DNA of 50,153 nucleotides from Actinomycetota bacterium (GCA_003152275.1 PLZU01000023.1:1-50153), one strand, 5' to 3'; positions 33,398-42,192 are shown, counted from the first letter of the stretch. The notes: generated from the sequence alone by a model not told the origin. Program-made: numbers and translations.

Positions 33398-34194
33398 CAG
33401 TGCTCGTAGTCGACGTGGTGGACGTGCTGGTCGTCCGGCGTCCCGACGACGACGACGCGACCGCGCACGCGGAGGACGTCGACGTCCGTGCCGTAGAGGT
33501 GTGAGAGCGTCTCCGAGGTGAGCACCTCGTCGGGCGTGCCGATCGCCCAGTCGCCCGGAGCGAGGTAGAGCACGCGGTCGACCATGCCGAGCACCGGGTT
33601 GATGTCGTGCGTGACGAAGACGACCGGCGTCCCTGCAGTGCGGCGGCGCTCGTCGAGTAGGCCGGTGATCGCCAGCTGGTAGGCGAGATCGAGCGAGAGG
33701 AGCGGTTCGTCGGCGAGGATGAGCGCCGGGTCCGAGACGAGCGCCTGCGCGACACGCAAACGCTGCTGCTCTCCGCCCGACAGCCGGCCGATCGGAGCGT
33801 CTGCGTAGTCGCGTGCGCCGACGCTCTCGAGTGCGCGGTCAATGCGCGCGCGCTCGGCGCCGTCGAGCCGCCCGACGCCCCAGCGGTGGCCGTCGAGCCC
33901 GAGGCGCACGAGGTCGCGTGCGCGCAAGGCCAGGTCGCGATCGAAGGCGCGCTGCTGCGGAACGTAGCCGACCTGCTCCCGGCCTTCTCGAGGCGGCTTG
34001 CCGTTCACGAGCACGCGTCCCGCCGACGGCTCGAGGAGGCCGAGCAGGATGCGAAGCAACGACGTCTTGCCGGTGCCGTTCGGCCCGAGGACTGCGAGGA
34101 ACTCGCCGCGTTGCAGTTCGAGGCTGAGCCCCTCCCAGAGGATGCGCTCGTCGAAGCGCAGGGCGAGCCCTTCGGCAGAGACGACGGCGCTCAT
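33397..34194 (-). CDS. znuC: Zinc ABC transporter ATP-binding protein
   Basis: 265 residues from ATG 34194 (overlapping the znuA stop, ATGA). Walker A GPNGTGKTSLL, Q-loop VGYVPQQRAF, ABC signature LSGGEQQRLRVAQAL, Walker B ALILADEPLLSLD and H-loop VVFVTHDI. The C-terminal tail DDQHVHHVDYEH is His-rich and may sense metal. Drives uptake by ZnuB. A longer frame begins upstream of 34194 but lies inside znuA. Confidence 0.96.
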   Translation of the reverse strand: MSAVVSAEGLALRFDERILWEGLSLELQRGEFLAVLGPNGTGKTSLLRILLGLLEPSAGRVLVNGKPPREGREQVGYVPQQRAFDRDLALRARDLVRLGLDGHRWGVGRLDGAERARIDRALESVGARDYADAPIGRLSGGEQQRLRVAQALVSDPALILADEPLLSLDLAYQLAITGLLDERRRTAGTPVVFVTHDINPVLGMVDRVLYLAPGDWAIGTPDEVLTSETLSHLYGTDVDVLRVRGRVVVVGTPDDQHVHHVDYEH

Positions 34195-35069
34195 CGCGCG
34201 AGCGCGGCAGCGAGCTGTCGTGCCTGCGCAAGCTGCCACTCCTGGAACGAGCGCTTCGGCGGCAGCGTCTCCGTCACGCCGATGACGGGTATGTGCGCGT
34301 GTACGGCAGCGGCGCGCACGCGTGCGGTGATGGGGGACACTGCCTGGCTGTTGTAGAGAAGCACCTTGACGAGTCGCCTCGTCATCAGCGCGTTCATGGC
34401 GGCAAATGCCTGCGGCGACGGCTCGGTTCCGTCCTCGATCGCGCGCGTGAAAGACGACGGCGCGAGATTCTTTAACCCTGCGGCGTCGATCAGGTAGCCG
34501 GGGACGGGCTCGGTGTAGGCGACGGCTGAGCCGGCGAACGTCGAGCGGATCCGCGCCACCTCGCGCCGGAGCGGAACGAGGCTCGCGTCAAAACGTGTGA
34601 GTCCTGCGCGATACGCGCTGCTGTGCACCGGGTCGGCGTGCTCGAGCGCGTCAGCGATTGCGCGCGCGATCCGGCCCAGGGCCGGCACGTCGTACCAGAG
34701 ATGCGGATTCGCGTTGCGCCCATGCACGCCGAGGACGTCGGCGATCGTGAGGATCGATCGCTTCGCGTTCGGCGAGGCGTTTTCGAGCTTCGTCATGAAC
34801 GCGTCGTAGCCGACGCCGTTCTGGATCACGACCGCTGCCGTCGCGACCGCGAGCGCATTGCTCGATCCCGGCTCGAACAGGTGGGGATCGGCATTCGGGT
34901 CGGAGAGGATGGAGGTCACGTGCACGTGTGCGCCGCCGATCTGCTGCGCGATGTCGCCGTACACGTTCTCGGCCGCGACCACCGCGAGCCCGGAGCCTGC
35001 CTTCGCGCCTCCGCAGCCCGCCAGCAGCGCGGTGCTCGAGGCGATAACGATAATGGTTCTCATTCCCAT
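34191..35069 (-). CDS. znuA: Zinc-binding lipoprotein of ABC transporter
   Basis: 292 residues. Signal peptide with lipobox LLAGC (Cys19), so membrane-anchored outside the cell. Cluster A-I family marks: AENVYGDIAQQIGG, SDPNADPHLFEPGSSNALA (metal His), NPHLWYDVPALGRIA (second His), and VAYTEPVPGYLIDAAGL. The His-rich acidic loop seen in many ZnuA is absent. Start ATG 35069 or ATG 35063; the candidate Zur box covers both. TATTCT lies 8 nt before 35069. First gene of the operon. Confidence 0.95.
   Translation of the reverse strand: MGMRTIIVIASSTALLAGCGGAKAGSGLAVVAAENVYGDIAQQIGGAHVHVTSILSDPNADPHLFEPGSSNALAVATAAVVIQNGVGYDAFMTKLENASPNAKRSILTIADVLGVHGRNANPHLWYDVPALGRIARAIADALEHADPVHSSAYRAGLTRFDASLVPLRREVARIRSTFAGSAVAYTEPVPGYLIDAAGLKNLAPSSFTRAIEDGTEPSPQAFAAMNALMTRRLVKVLLYNSQAVSPITARVRAAAVHAHIPVIGVTETLPPKRSFQEWQLAQARQLAAALAR
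35048..35062. promoter_or_regulatory. Candidate Zur box
   Basis: On the reverse strand, TGAGAACCATTATCG matches the Zur/Fur-type palindrome TGAAAATGATTTTCA at about 11 of 15 positions, inside an AT-rich patch (ATAACGATAATGGTTCTCATT). It covers codons 3-8 of znuA and lies 14 bp before the -10 TAGAAT of the repressor gene, so one bound dimer could block both genes. Confidence 0.5.
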
Positions 35070-35089
35070 CTCTGGCTAGAATAGAGCGA
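35070..35089. promoter_or_regulatory. Back-to-back leaderless promoters, znuA/zur
   Basis: 20 bp gap. Forward: TAGAAT at 35077-35082, 7 nt before ATG 35090. Reverse: TATTCT (complement of 35078-35083), 8 nt before ATG 35069. The two -10 boxes overlap almost fully, so only one direction can be used at a time unless the polymerase alternates. Confidence 0.6.
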
Positions 35090-35521
35090 ATGGCCAGGAC
35101 CCTGCAAATCAAGGCCGATCTGTCCGAGCTGCTCGCCCGTCAGGGCGTGCGCGTCACCCGCCAGCGGCTCGAGGTGCTCGCGGAGCTGTCACGCGAGCGT
35201 GACGACGTCACCGCGCAGGTGCTCTGGCGCCGGCTGCGCGAGCGCGATTCCCAGACCGGGCTCGCGACCGTGTACCGCACGCTCGCGCTGCTCGCCGACA
35301 AGGGCGTCGTCGACACACTGTCGCATCACGGCACGGAGCTTTGCTACCGGCTCTGCACGGAGTCGCATCATCATCACCTCGTGTGCTCGAGCTGCCACCG
35401 CGTGGTCGAGGTCGAGCAGTGCGGCCTCGGCAACTGGCTCGACACCGTTACCGCGCAGCACGGCTTCGTCGCAACCGACCATCGCGTCGAGATCACGGGC
35501 CTCTGCCGGGCGTGCCGCTAG
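35090..35521 (+). CDS. zur: Fur-family repressor, probably zinc uptake regulator Zur
   Basis: 143 residues. Winged helix with RQGVRVTRQRLEVLAELSRE and the recognition helix region TGLATVYRTLALLADKGVV; then the dimerisation/metal domain with ESHHHHLVCSSCHRVVEVEQC and the C-terminal GLCRACR. Two CxxC pairs give the structural zinc site, and the His-rich loop gives the sensory site. Context (divergent from znuABC, candidate Zur box) identifies zinc as the metal. Likely autoregulated. Confidence 0.93.
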   Translation: MARTLQIKADLSELLARQGVRVTRQRLEVLAELSRERDDVTAQVLWRRLRERDSQTGLATVYRTLALLADKGVVDTLSHHGTELCYRLCTESHHHHLVCSSCHRVVEVEQCGLGNWLDTVTAQHGFVATDHRVEITGLCRACR

Positions 35522-35559
35522 CCCCGTCGTGAGCTAGGCCCGCGAGCCACGTTCGGGCG

Positions 35560-36082
35560 TCAGGAGAGCGCGCGCTCGAAGGCCGCTCGGTCGGTCGGCG
35601 CACCGTGAGTCGGGAGCACCAGCTCGACCGGCAGCTCGAGCAGCGGGCGCAGCTCCTCGAGGATCAACTCGGGTGGCACGCCCTTGTTTGCCCAGTCGGC
35701 CGGGAACTCGAGGCCGTGGCCGCGGTCGATGAGCGTGTCGCCGACGACGAGCGCCCGGCGGCTCTCAACCCAGAGCACGAGGTCGTTCGGCTCCATCCCC
35801 GGGAACGCCTCGACCCCGACCGGCAGCCGGTCGCCGGCCGAGAACACGTGCCCCTCGACCGGGTTCGGGTCGCCTCGGTCCGGCGGCGGCACGGAGATCG
35901 GTGCGCCGAGTCGCTCCGCCAGGCTGCGGGCGTCGCGCACGTGCCACGGGCATGTCAGCACGATCGCCGTCTCGCGGCCGGCCGATCGCGTAGGACGAGA
36001 CCACCTGGTCCCACTCCTCTCCCGGCTTCCAGGCCGGGTGCGCCGCCTCCCAGTGCCACAGGCCCGTCTGCAACTCCCGCAC
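35560..36082 (-). pseudogene. MBL-fold metallohydrolase, broken by deletion and frameshift
   Basis: GTG 36082 starts MRELQTGLWHWEAAHPAWK and runs to VVSSYAI in one frame. The rest, from AGRETAIVLTCPWHVRDA to GAPTDRAAFERALS, is in another frame. The natural protein should have about 20 residues between SSYAI and AGRE; these are missing, with a non-multiple-of-three loss near 35975-35990. A second in-frame loss appears between GAPISVPPPD and HVFSAGDRLPVGV. Family: MBL-like hydrolases common in actinobacteria (LTCPWHxRD in place of HxHxDH). Either a true pseudogene or an assembly error. Confidence 0.75.
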
Positions 36083-36119
36083 GGCGGCATGCTAAAAGAA
36101 CGAACGCATTCGACGGCCG

Positions 36120-36950
36120 TTATGTCTCGCGACGCGGCGGGGACGCGTTCACCTGCTGCGCGAAAGCGCACGGCCGGGCGTCGTTGGGGAGCGGCGATTT
36201 GCCGATCCAGCCGACGAGCACTCTCTCGCCGGCCTCGGTGAGCTCGAGGATCGCGTTAGGTTCCGGCGGAGCACCGTCGCGTTCGACGAGTTCGTATCGT
36301 CCGGCAAGCTGCGCGTAAATGAGGTGACCTAGAGAACTGCCGGCGTCGCCTTGCGAGGGCGTCGGCTCAACCAGGTCTGCGAGCTCGCCGCGGTCGGCCG
36401 CCGACAGCTCGACGATCCGGCAGTCGCGCCGCCTTATCCGCGCGACCAGCCGCCAGGCTTGATTGCGCCTGTGCGTGGCCGTCTGGCGCAAGGCTGTCAG
36501 CTCGCGCTCCGCCTCGGCGAGCAGTTCCTCGGCCGCCGCCAACTTCGCCCACTGCTCCTCCAGTTGCGCGAGGTGAAGGTCGTCGCCGTCAGATGGGTGC
36601 GCTTCGGGCGCCTCCGGCTCCGACACATCCGCGACTACGGGGGGCGTGTGAGCCAGCTTCAGGCGCGGTTCGATCTCATCTTCGCGGTCACGGTCATGGC
36701 GACGCTCGATCTCAGCGCGAAGCCCTGTCCCGAAGCCGGTTTCCCCCTTGAGCTCGATCCCGTACTGCGCGGCAAGCGCGCGCGACAGGGCTGGGTGTGA
36801 AACGAACCCGAGCTCGACGATGGTCTCGCCGAGACGCCGTCCTGTCGAAGCCTGCTCCTCGAGCGCACGCTCGAGCTCATCTTCGCCGAGGAGACCTTGC
36901 TCGACGAGCAGGCGGCCGAGGGGTCGCCAAGGGATGCGGGCCGCTTCCAT
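36120..36950 (-). CDS. Stand-alone MshEN/GspE-N-domain protein with coiled coil
   Basis: 276 residues from ATG 36950 (a TTG lies directly before it). Residues 8-66 match the N-terminal domain of type II/IV secretion ATPases: RPLGRLLVEQGLLGEDELER, EEQASTGRRLGETIVELGFV and LSRALAAQYGIEL. In some proteins this domain binds cyclic di-GMP. No ATPase follows; instead there is an acidic region (70-125), a coiled coil (128-175, LEEQWAKLAAAEELLAEAER) and a C-terminal domain of unknown type (Ile-Leu-Glu-Leu-Thr strand). No membrane segment. Likely a regulator or adaptor; function unknown. Confidence 0.72.
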   Translation of the reverse strand: MEAARIPWRPLGRLLVEQGLLGEDELERALEEQASTGRRLGETIVELGFVSHPALSRALAAQYGIELKGETGFGTGLRAEIERRHDRDREDEIEPRLKLAHTPPVVADVSEPEAPEAHPSDGDDLHLAQLEEQWAKLAAAEELLAEAERELTALRQTATHRRNQAWRLVARIRRRDCRIVELSAADRGELADLVEPTPSQGDAGSSLGHLIYAQLAGRYELVERDGAPPEPNAILELTEAGERVLVGWIGKSPLPNDARPCAFAQQVNASPPRRET

Positions 36951-37096
36951 CAAAAGTGGATATCGGCACGATGGCCGCTGAGATCAAGAGTCCGCAGAGC
37001 CTGCGCGGCCGCTCTACTTTGGGCCGGTGGCGAAGCCCCTCTACAGCTCTGCTCCTGGAGAGCGCAGAACGGCGCGATGACGAGGTCGGCGTCTGC

Positions 37097-38086
37097 GTGC
37101 TGAGCCCGCCGACTGATCTCGACCCGGACGCGGTCGTCCGCGTCCTTACGCACTGGGGATTGCGTGAGGTTCGCCTCTTGTACCTGCCGGTCGGTTTCGG
37201 TAGTCACCACTGGAGCGCATGCCGCGGAGGCGGGCGGCGCTTCTTCGTCACGGTCGACGACCTCGAGGCGGGCTTTCAAGCGGGCGAGGATGCCGACGCA
37301 GCGTTCGCGGCACTCGACCGTGCCTACCGGACTGCAGCGGCGCTGAGGGACGACGCCGGCCTCGAGTTTGTGCTCGCCCCGCTCTACGATGGCGAAGGCG
37401 CGATCATCCGTCGCCTGGACGAACGCCACGCCGTCAGCGTCGCACCGTTCGTCGACGGGACTTCGAGCCCATACGGCGAGTACGAGTCGAACGATAAACG
37501 TGAGCGGATGGGCGGGCTCCTCGGGCGCCTTCACGCGGCAGGCGAGGGCATCCCTGCTGGCCTACCCCGGCGTGACGACGGCAGTATCCCCTCACGCACG
37601 ACGCTGGAGGAGGCGCTCGCGACGCTCGACCTGCCCTGGGACACGGGCCCGTTCGCGGAGCCGGCACGAGCGTTGTTGGCCGACCATGCGGACGAGCTCG
37701 ACCTCCAGCTACGTACCTACGACGCGCTGGTCCCGCGCGTGCGCGAACGCTCAGACTCGTGGGTCATTACACACGGGGAGCCCCACCGGCGCAACGTCAT
37801 GGTCGACACGCGTGGAGGCCTGCGCCTGGTCGATTGGGACACGACACTCGTTGCGCCCCGGGAACGCGACCTGCGCATGGTGCTCGACGAGAGGCTGACG
37901 GGATGGGACGAGTACATCTCGGTCGTCGGTGACGTCCCGCTCGATCATGAAGCCCTCGAGCTTTACCGACAATGGTGGGACATCGCGGACATCGCCGTTT
38001 TCATAGCGCTCTTCCGTCGGCCTCACGAGGAGAACGAGAACACGGTTGCCTCGTTCGAGGTTCTCCGCAGTAACTTGAACGGCTAG
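37097..38086 (+). CDS. Aminoglycoside-phosphotransferase (APH)-fold kinase
   Basis: 329 residues from GTG 37097; the frame is open further left and an ATG at 36971 is an alternative, but homologues begin at the level of VLSPPTDLDPDAVVRVL. The kinase-like core shows the N-lobe PVGFGSHHWSA, catalytic loop WVITHGEPHRRNVMVD (usual HGDxxxxN with Glu in place of Asp, common in this subfamily) and DFD-like LRLVDWDT. Related proteins phosphorylate small molecules, including spectinomycin or homoserine-like compounds; substrate unknown. Divergent from the MshEN gene. Confidence 0.83.
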   Translation: MLSPPTDLDPDAVVRVLTHWGLREVRLLYLPVGFGSHHWSACRGGGRRFFVTVDDLEAGFQAGEDADAAFAALDRAYRTAAALRDDAGLEFVLAPLYDGEGAIIRRLDERHAVSVAPFVDGTSSPYGEYESNDKRERMGGLLGRLHAAGEGIPAGLPRRDDGSIPSRTTLEEALATLDLPWDTGPFAEPARALLADHADELDLQLRTYDALVPRVRERSDSWVITHGEPHRRNVMVDTRGGLRLVDWDTTLVAPRERDLRMVLDERLTGWDEYISVVGDVPLDHEALELYRQWWDIADIAVFIALFRRPHEENENTVASFEVLRSNLNG

Positions 38087-38140
38087 TCGTGTGGCGGACA
38101 TCGGGAACCATTCGTGGCGCGGAGGTGTAACCATTTCACG

Positions 38141-38599
38141 ATGCGAGGGATCGCGAGGCTCCGTGTCATTGCTTTCGGTGTCGCGCTGTGGCTGCTCATC
38201 GCTTCGCCCGCAGAGGCGGCCCTAGCTTTCCGGTTCAACCGCGCGAGTGCGCGTTCGGGGACGTATGTAGCGGCGTTCGAGCCAGGGTGGAGAGGCGTTC
38301 CGACCGGCGTGGTCGTGTACTTGGTTCCGACACGGCTTCCTGGCGTGACGCCGGATGCGGCCGGAAGCTACATCCTTCGCAAGCCGCCGGCGCATGACGT
38401 GATCAGGCTCGGCCGTCCGCAACTGACTCCTTCGCATCGCCTCTCCATCCGCTTCCGCGTGCCGCATATCGCGCCCGGCGACTACACCACGGCTTTTTGG
38501 TGCCTGTCGTGCGCGAAGCACGGTGATTTCTTTGCTAGCGCGCTATGGGGCGCACCATGGACGGGCGCTCCTGGTGGCGTGCTCCGCATCACTCGCTGA
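38141..38599 (+). CDS. Secreted protein of unknown function
   Basis: 152 residues. Start ATG 38141 gives a standard signal peptide (RLRVIAFGVALWLLIASPAEA). The mature part is beta-rich, with a single Cys pair CLSCAKHG near residue 127 and the Gly/Trp-rich end ALWGAPWTGAPGGVLRI. It recalls small immunoglobulin-like secreted proteins in actinobacteria, but no family is recognised. A longer frame from 38114 would place 9 residues before the signal peptide. Confidence 0.65.
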   Translation: MRGIARLRVIAFGVALWLLIASPAEAALAFRFNRASARSGTYVAAFEPGWRGVPTGVVVYLVPTRLPGVTPDAAGSYILRKPPAHDVIRLGRPQLTPSHRLSIRFRVPHIAPGDYTTAFWCLSCAKHGDFFASALWGAPWTGAPGGVLRITR

Positions 38600-38642
38600 G
38601 CCGTTCGCGCCCCGACGGCCGCGACGCGCATCTGCTAATTCA

Positions 38643-39314
38643 TTGAACCTGGTTTCGCTGCAGAGCCCACCTGCCGTCGTCCGTCACCTCCGCGCCGACG
38701 AGCGCGCGCTGCGGACTGCGACGGGCGCGGAGTTCGTCGCGGTCGCGCGCGACCGGCAGCTCGTGATCCGCACGCTCGCCCGCAATGCGAAGGAGGCTGC
38801 GGCGGTGGCGAAGCTCGCGCCCGGCGAGCGCGACGACCTCGACGTCCGTCGCGATCTCAATGCGCTTTCGGCCGAGAGCCCGCCGCAGGTCGGCGGCGTG
38901 AGCGTCGGCCCGGCGCGGCACGCGAACAAAGTCCTCTCCTTCTACCGGGAGGCGCAGCGGCGGTTCGGCATCCGCTGGGAGCTGCTTGCGGCGATCAACT
39001 TCGTCGAGAGCGACTTCGGCCGCGCACGGACGACGGCAAAGGCGGATGCGCAGGGTCCGATGCAGTTCGAGCCTGCGACGTGGCGCGAGTACGGGATGGG
39101 CGGCGACGTCTACAACGAGCACGATGCGATCCTCGCCGCCGCCAACCTGCTCGCGGCCAATGGCGGGCGCACGAACGAGCGCGCGGCTCTCATGCACTAC
39201 AACCTCTCGCCGCTCTACTGGGACGCGGTGCTGCATCTCGCGCACCGCATGGCCGGCGTGCCGACGGCGTTCCGCGAGTACTACGCCTGGAAGCTCTACC
39301 TGCGGAAGAGGTAG
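38643..39314 (+). CDS. Lytic transglycosylase (SLT domain), start uncertain
   Basis: 223 residues from TTG 38643. The SLT fold has catalytic Glu122 in AAINFVESDFGRA, then AQGPMQFEPATWREYG, YNEHDAILAAANLLAANGG and the motif ALMHYNLSPLYWDAVL. Cleaves peptidoglycan glycan strands, so it should be exported. No signal peptide is visible: the frame stays open upstream to GTG 38523, inside the previous gene, and contains only a weak hydrophobic patch (ALLVACSASLAEP). The N-terminus may have been lost by deletion, or the export route is unusual. Confidence 0.78.
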   Translation: MNLVSLQSPPAVVRHLRADERALRTATGAEFVAVARDRQLVIRTLARNAKEAAAVAKLAPGERDDLDVRRDLNALSAESPPQVGGVSVGPARHANKVLSFYREAQRRFGIRWELLAAINFVESDFGRARTTAKADAQGPMQFEPATWREYGMGGDVYNEHDAILAAANLLAANGGRTNERAALMHYNLSPLYWDAVLHLAHRMAGVPTAFREYYAWKLYLRKR

Positions 39315-39419
39315 CGCGGTCCCTCGCGCATCGGCGCGGCGAGCCGAGGGAGATTGCCCGAACGCTGGCGCAGGCCAGAAGTTCGGCGCGAGCAGCCCGA
39401 GCCGCTCGCGCCGAACCAG

Positions 39420-39698
39420 CTACCGCTGGACGATGCTGTGGACTTCCAGGTATTCGATTGACGGCGGGCCGTCGCCAAAGCCGGCTTCGGTGCGGGCAGC
39501 GGCGACCTTCTCGCCCCAGGCCTCGGCTTGTTCGCGCGAGTCCCAGACTTCAACGATGCGTACCTTGCCGTCTTCGCCGAGGGCGGCTACGTGAAATGCA
39601 CCTCCAGGCGGCGGCGTGTCGTCCATCCCCAGACGTTCTCTCATCTGGTCGTACTCCTCGGGCGTGATTCGCGTCTCGACGATCCGTGCGATTGCCAC
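39420..39698 (-). CDS. Dimeric alpha-beta-barrel (ABM-like) small protein
   Basis: 92 residues from GTG 39698 with GAGGAGG 6-7 nt upstream. Ferredoxin-like pattern: ARIVETRITPEEYDQMRERL (strand, helix), GAFHVAALGEDGKVRIVEVW (two strands), SREQAEAWGEKVAAARTEAG (helix), and the final strand IEYLEVHSIVQ. Proteins of this kind are monooxygenase-like or stress-response proteins that form dimers; a catalytic role is not proven. 39315-39419 has no gene. Confidence 0.75.
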   Translation of the reverse strand: MAIARIVETRITPEEYDQMRERLGMDDTPPPGGAFHVAALGEDGKVRIVEVWDSREQAEAWGEKVAAARTEAGFGDGPPSIEYLEVHSIVQR

Positions 39699-39856
39699 TA
39701 TGGCCTCCTCGTTGACGCGAAGACACTACTCCCAACCGGCGGATGATCTGGCGGCGCTCGGGGGCATTCCTCAAAATCGTGAAGCGGCACGCGCCTTGCT
39801 AGTCATCACCGCATGTGTTTTCGTGCTCCTGGGCGGGCCTGCAACGAAGAGCGAGC

Positions 39857-40243
39857 ATGAACGTTCGACATCTCTCGGTGGCTGCGATTGTTCTGGTGGG
39901 CGCGCTCCTTTCGACGCTAGACGCGTCCGCTGTCACGCGTAGCGGCCTCTGTGCGACGAGGTTCAGCGGCCCGACCTGGACGCATCCGACAACAGGCGTT
40001 TCCGGAAGCAAATACGAGGTGAGCACATTCGGGAGCGCCTTCTCATGCAAGGGCGCCACGAAACTGGTGAAGAAGTTCATCACCGAGACCGTCAAGAGCC
40101 GCACATCGGCGAACGTTCTGACGAACGGCCCGAAGGGCGACACGTGCAAAGCACTCGCTGACAAGCAAGGGCACGCGTTTAGCGGCAGCTGTTTGAAAAT
40201 GCATCCATCCCCGACAGGGTTCGGCTGGTCTCCGATCAAGTAG
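39857..40243 (+). CDS. Secreted Cys-containing protein of unknown function
   Basis: 128 residues. ATG 39857 follows GAAGAGCGAGC. Signal peptide MNVRHLSVAAIVLVGALLS ends near ASA-VTR. The mature part has four Cys (LCATRF, AFSCKGATK, DTCKALA, GSCLKMH) that could form two disulfides, and is basic. No family recognised. An upstream in-frame ATG at 39815 is less likely. Confidence 0.6.
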   Translation: MNVRHLSVAAIVLVGALLSTLDASAVTRSGLCATRFSGPTWTHPTTGVSGSKYEVSTFGSAFSCKGATKLVKKFITETVKSRTSANVLTNGPKGDTCKALADKQGHAFSGSCLKMHPSPTGFGWSPIK

Positions 40244-40317
40244 CTCGAAGGACGGCAGCGACGCGCCGGCCCTTTGACGAGAGCGTCGCGGCTCTCGCGC
40301 TGCTTTAGAGTCGCTTC

Positions 40318-40776
40318 GTGGAGTCGGAGGCGCTTGCTTTGCATCGCGTGTTGGTGTCGCTATGGGCGCGCTTGTACGACGTGATCGACGGAGCGCGGTT
40401 CGAACCAGGCTCCGATCTGATCGTCGCGGTGTGCCCCGAGTTCCCGATTCCGCAGTGCAACGGACCATGGGTCGTCGAGGACTCGCCGGCCGCAGTCGAT
40501 GCGTTGCCTGCTGCGATCGCGACCGTCTCAACCGCGCTCGGATTCACGATTGACGGGGCGACCGGGATCTTCAACGTCGCGACGCCACCCGAGCATCGCG
40601 GACGCGGGTACGGCGCGGTGCTGACAGCACGTGCAGCACGCGACGGCTTCGAGGCAGGGTCGGAGTTCGCGTTCCTCCAATCAAGCGAGATCGGTCACAC
40701 TGTCTACCGGCGGCTGGGGTTCCGCGACGTCGAGGAGTACGTCCTCCTGACCCGGCCTCCCATGAACGAGGGCTGA
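40318..40776 (+). pseudogene. GNAT acetyltransferase with an in-frame internal deletion
   Basis: 152 residues, GTG start, TAGAGT 6 nt upstream. The N-terminus (RLYDVIDGARFEPGSDLI and PEFPIPQCNGPWVVED) is the start of a family usually near 230-280 residues long. After VDALPAAIA (about residue 69, near 40520) the text jumps to STALGFTIDGATGIFNVATP and the acetyl-CoA loop HRGRGYGAVLTARAA: the middle part, including the first half of the GNAT domain, is absent. The frame is preserved, so a short protein can be made but probably cannot fold as a GNAT. I rate it a deletion derivative; a real short form is possible. Confidence 0.6.
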
Positions 40777-40794
40777 CTCGAGGAGGTCGGGAAC

Positions 40795-41346
40795 GTGCGG
40801 TGGTGGCTGCGGAGTGTTGCGATTGGTGCGGCGGTCGGCTTCGCCGTTGGCGTCGTTGTTGGCGGCACGCTCGGCCGGGTCTTTATGCGCCTCGTCTTCC
40901 TCGCCAGAGAGGACACGCGCGGGTTGGAGACGGCGATGGGCGCGATCGTCGGTGAGTTCACGGGGCCGGGGACGGCGGCGATCTACGCCTTCGGGGCGAT
41001 TGCCGGCGTCGCCCTCGGTGTCGCCTACGCGGTGGGGCGCACGCTGCTGCCCGCTGGAACGCGGGTGCGCACGATCTTCTTCACGCTCGGTACCACCGCG
41101 TTCATGCTCGGGCAGATCGTTCGCGGCAATCGCGAGGACTTTTCGATCCTGCCCGTGACACTCAGCCTCATCCTCATCGTCGGCTCGGTCGCACTCACGG
41201 CGGCACCCGTGCCGCTGCTCGTGGAACGCCTCGCGCCCGACCGGGAGCGCAACCTCGGCCGCGTCGCACAGGGCGTCGCGGCGCTCGGCATGATCGGATT
41301 CGCCGTGTTCGGGGTGACGGGGATCCTGATCGCCTACGCCGTGTAG
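40795..41346 (+). CDS. Membrane protein of unknown function
   Basis: 183 residues, GTG start with GAGGAGG about 9 nt upstream. About five hydrophobic segments: residues 5-25, 55-75, 88-105, 115-137 and 155-180. A Gly-rich first helix (AIGAAVGFAVGVVVGGTLG) and the loop MRLVFLAREDTRG stand out. No named family seen; similar proteins with this N-terminus are frequent in Thermoleophilia-like genomes by my recollection. Follows the GNAT derivative by 18 bp. Confidence 0.65.
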   Translation: MRWWLRSVAIGAAVGFAVGVVVGGTLGRVFMRLVFLAREDTRGLETAMGAIVGEFTGPGTAAIYAFGAIAGVALGVAYAVGRTLLPAGTRVRTIFFTLGTTAFMLGQIVRGNREDFSILPVTLSLILIVGSVALTAAPVPLLVERLAPDRERNLGRVAQGVAALGMIGFAVFGVTGILIAYAV

Positions 41347-41391
41347 CCCTCGTCCTTGTAGCTACCGGACGACATTGGGAAGAATTGAGTC

Positions 41392-42192
41392 ATGGCTACC
41401 GACGGCACGCCGGTCGTCTTTGTCCACGGTCTCTGGCTGCACGCCGACTCGTGGGGCGCTTGGGTCGAGCGTTTCCGGGCAGAGGGTTACGCGCCGGTGG
41501 CGCCAGGCTGGCCCGGCGACGCGGCCACGATCGAAGAAACCCGGAGCCACCCCGAACGCGTGGCCGGTCACGGCGTCGACGACGTGGTCGAGCACTACGC
41601 CAGGGTGATCAGGGAGCTCGATGTCAAGCCCATCGTCATCGGCCATTCCTTCGGCGGCCTCGTCGTCCAGCGGTTGCTGGGCGATGATCTCGCAGCAGCA
41701 GCCGTTGCGATTGACCCCGCGTCGATCAAGGGCGTTCTGATCCTGCCAATCTCGTCGCTGCGGGTTGCATCGGTCGCGCTGTTGAACCCGGCAAACAAGA
41801 AGCGTGCGATCGCGTTGACCGCCAAGCAGTTCCGCTACGGCTTCGGGAATGCGATCTCCGCCGCCGAGTCCGCCGAACTGCACGAGCGCTGGACGATCCC
41901 GTCGCCGGGGAGGCCCCTATTCGAGGCCGCAGCCGCCAACTTCTCGCCACGGTCGCCCGCCAAGGTCAACACCGACAACGCTGTGCGAGGCCCGCTGCTG
42001 CTTACCGCCGGGGGCAAGGATCACACCGCCCCACCGGCCATCACGAAGGCGACGCTCAAGCAGTACCGCAAGTCACCTGCGGTGACCGACTACAAAGAGT
42101 TCCCCGACCGGGGACACTCGCTCGCTCTCGACAGCGGCTGGCACGAGGTCGCCGACTTCGTGTTGACCTGGCTCGGGCAGCACTTGCTCTAG
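41392..42192 (+). CDS. Alpha/beta hydrolase
   Basis: 266 residues. HGLW oxyanion region (PVVFVHGLWLHADSWG), nucleophile Ser86 in VIGHSFGG, an acid Asp near GGKDHTAPP and catalytic His242 in DRGHSLALDSGW. Close in pattern to short actinobacterial esterase-like hydrolases. Substrate unknown; cytoplasmic (no signal peptide). It ends 4 bp inside the convergent methyltransferase frame. Confidence 0.9.
   Translation: MATDGTPVVFVHGLWLHADSWGAWVERFRAEGYAPVAPGWPGDAATIEETRSHPERVAGHGVDDVVEHYARVIRELDVKPIVIGHSFGGLVVQRLLGDDLAAAAVAIDPASIKGVLILPISSLRVASVALLNPANKKRAIALTAKQFRYGFGNAISAAESAELHERWTIPSPGRPLFEAAAANFSPRSPAKVNTDNAVRGPLLLTAGGKDHTAPPAITKATLKQYRKSPAVTDYKEFPDRGHSLALDSGWHEVADFVLTWLGQHLL

Noticed and set aside
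40395..40410. GGTTCGAACC as a tRNA T-arm
   Set aside because: No acceptor or anticodon stem around it; it lies inside the acetyltransferase frame.
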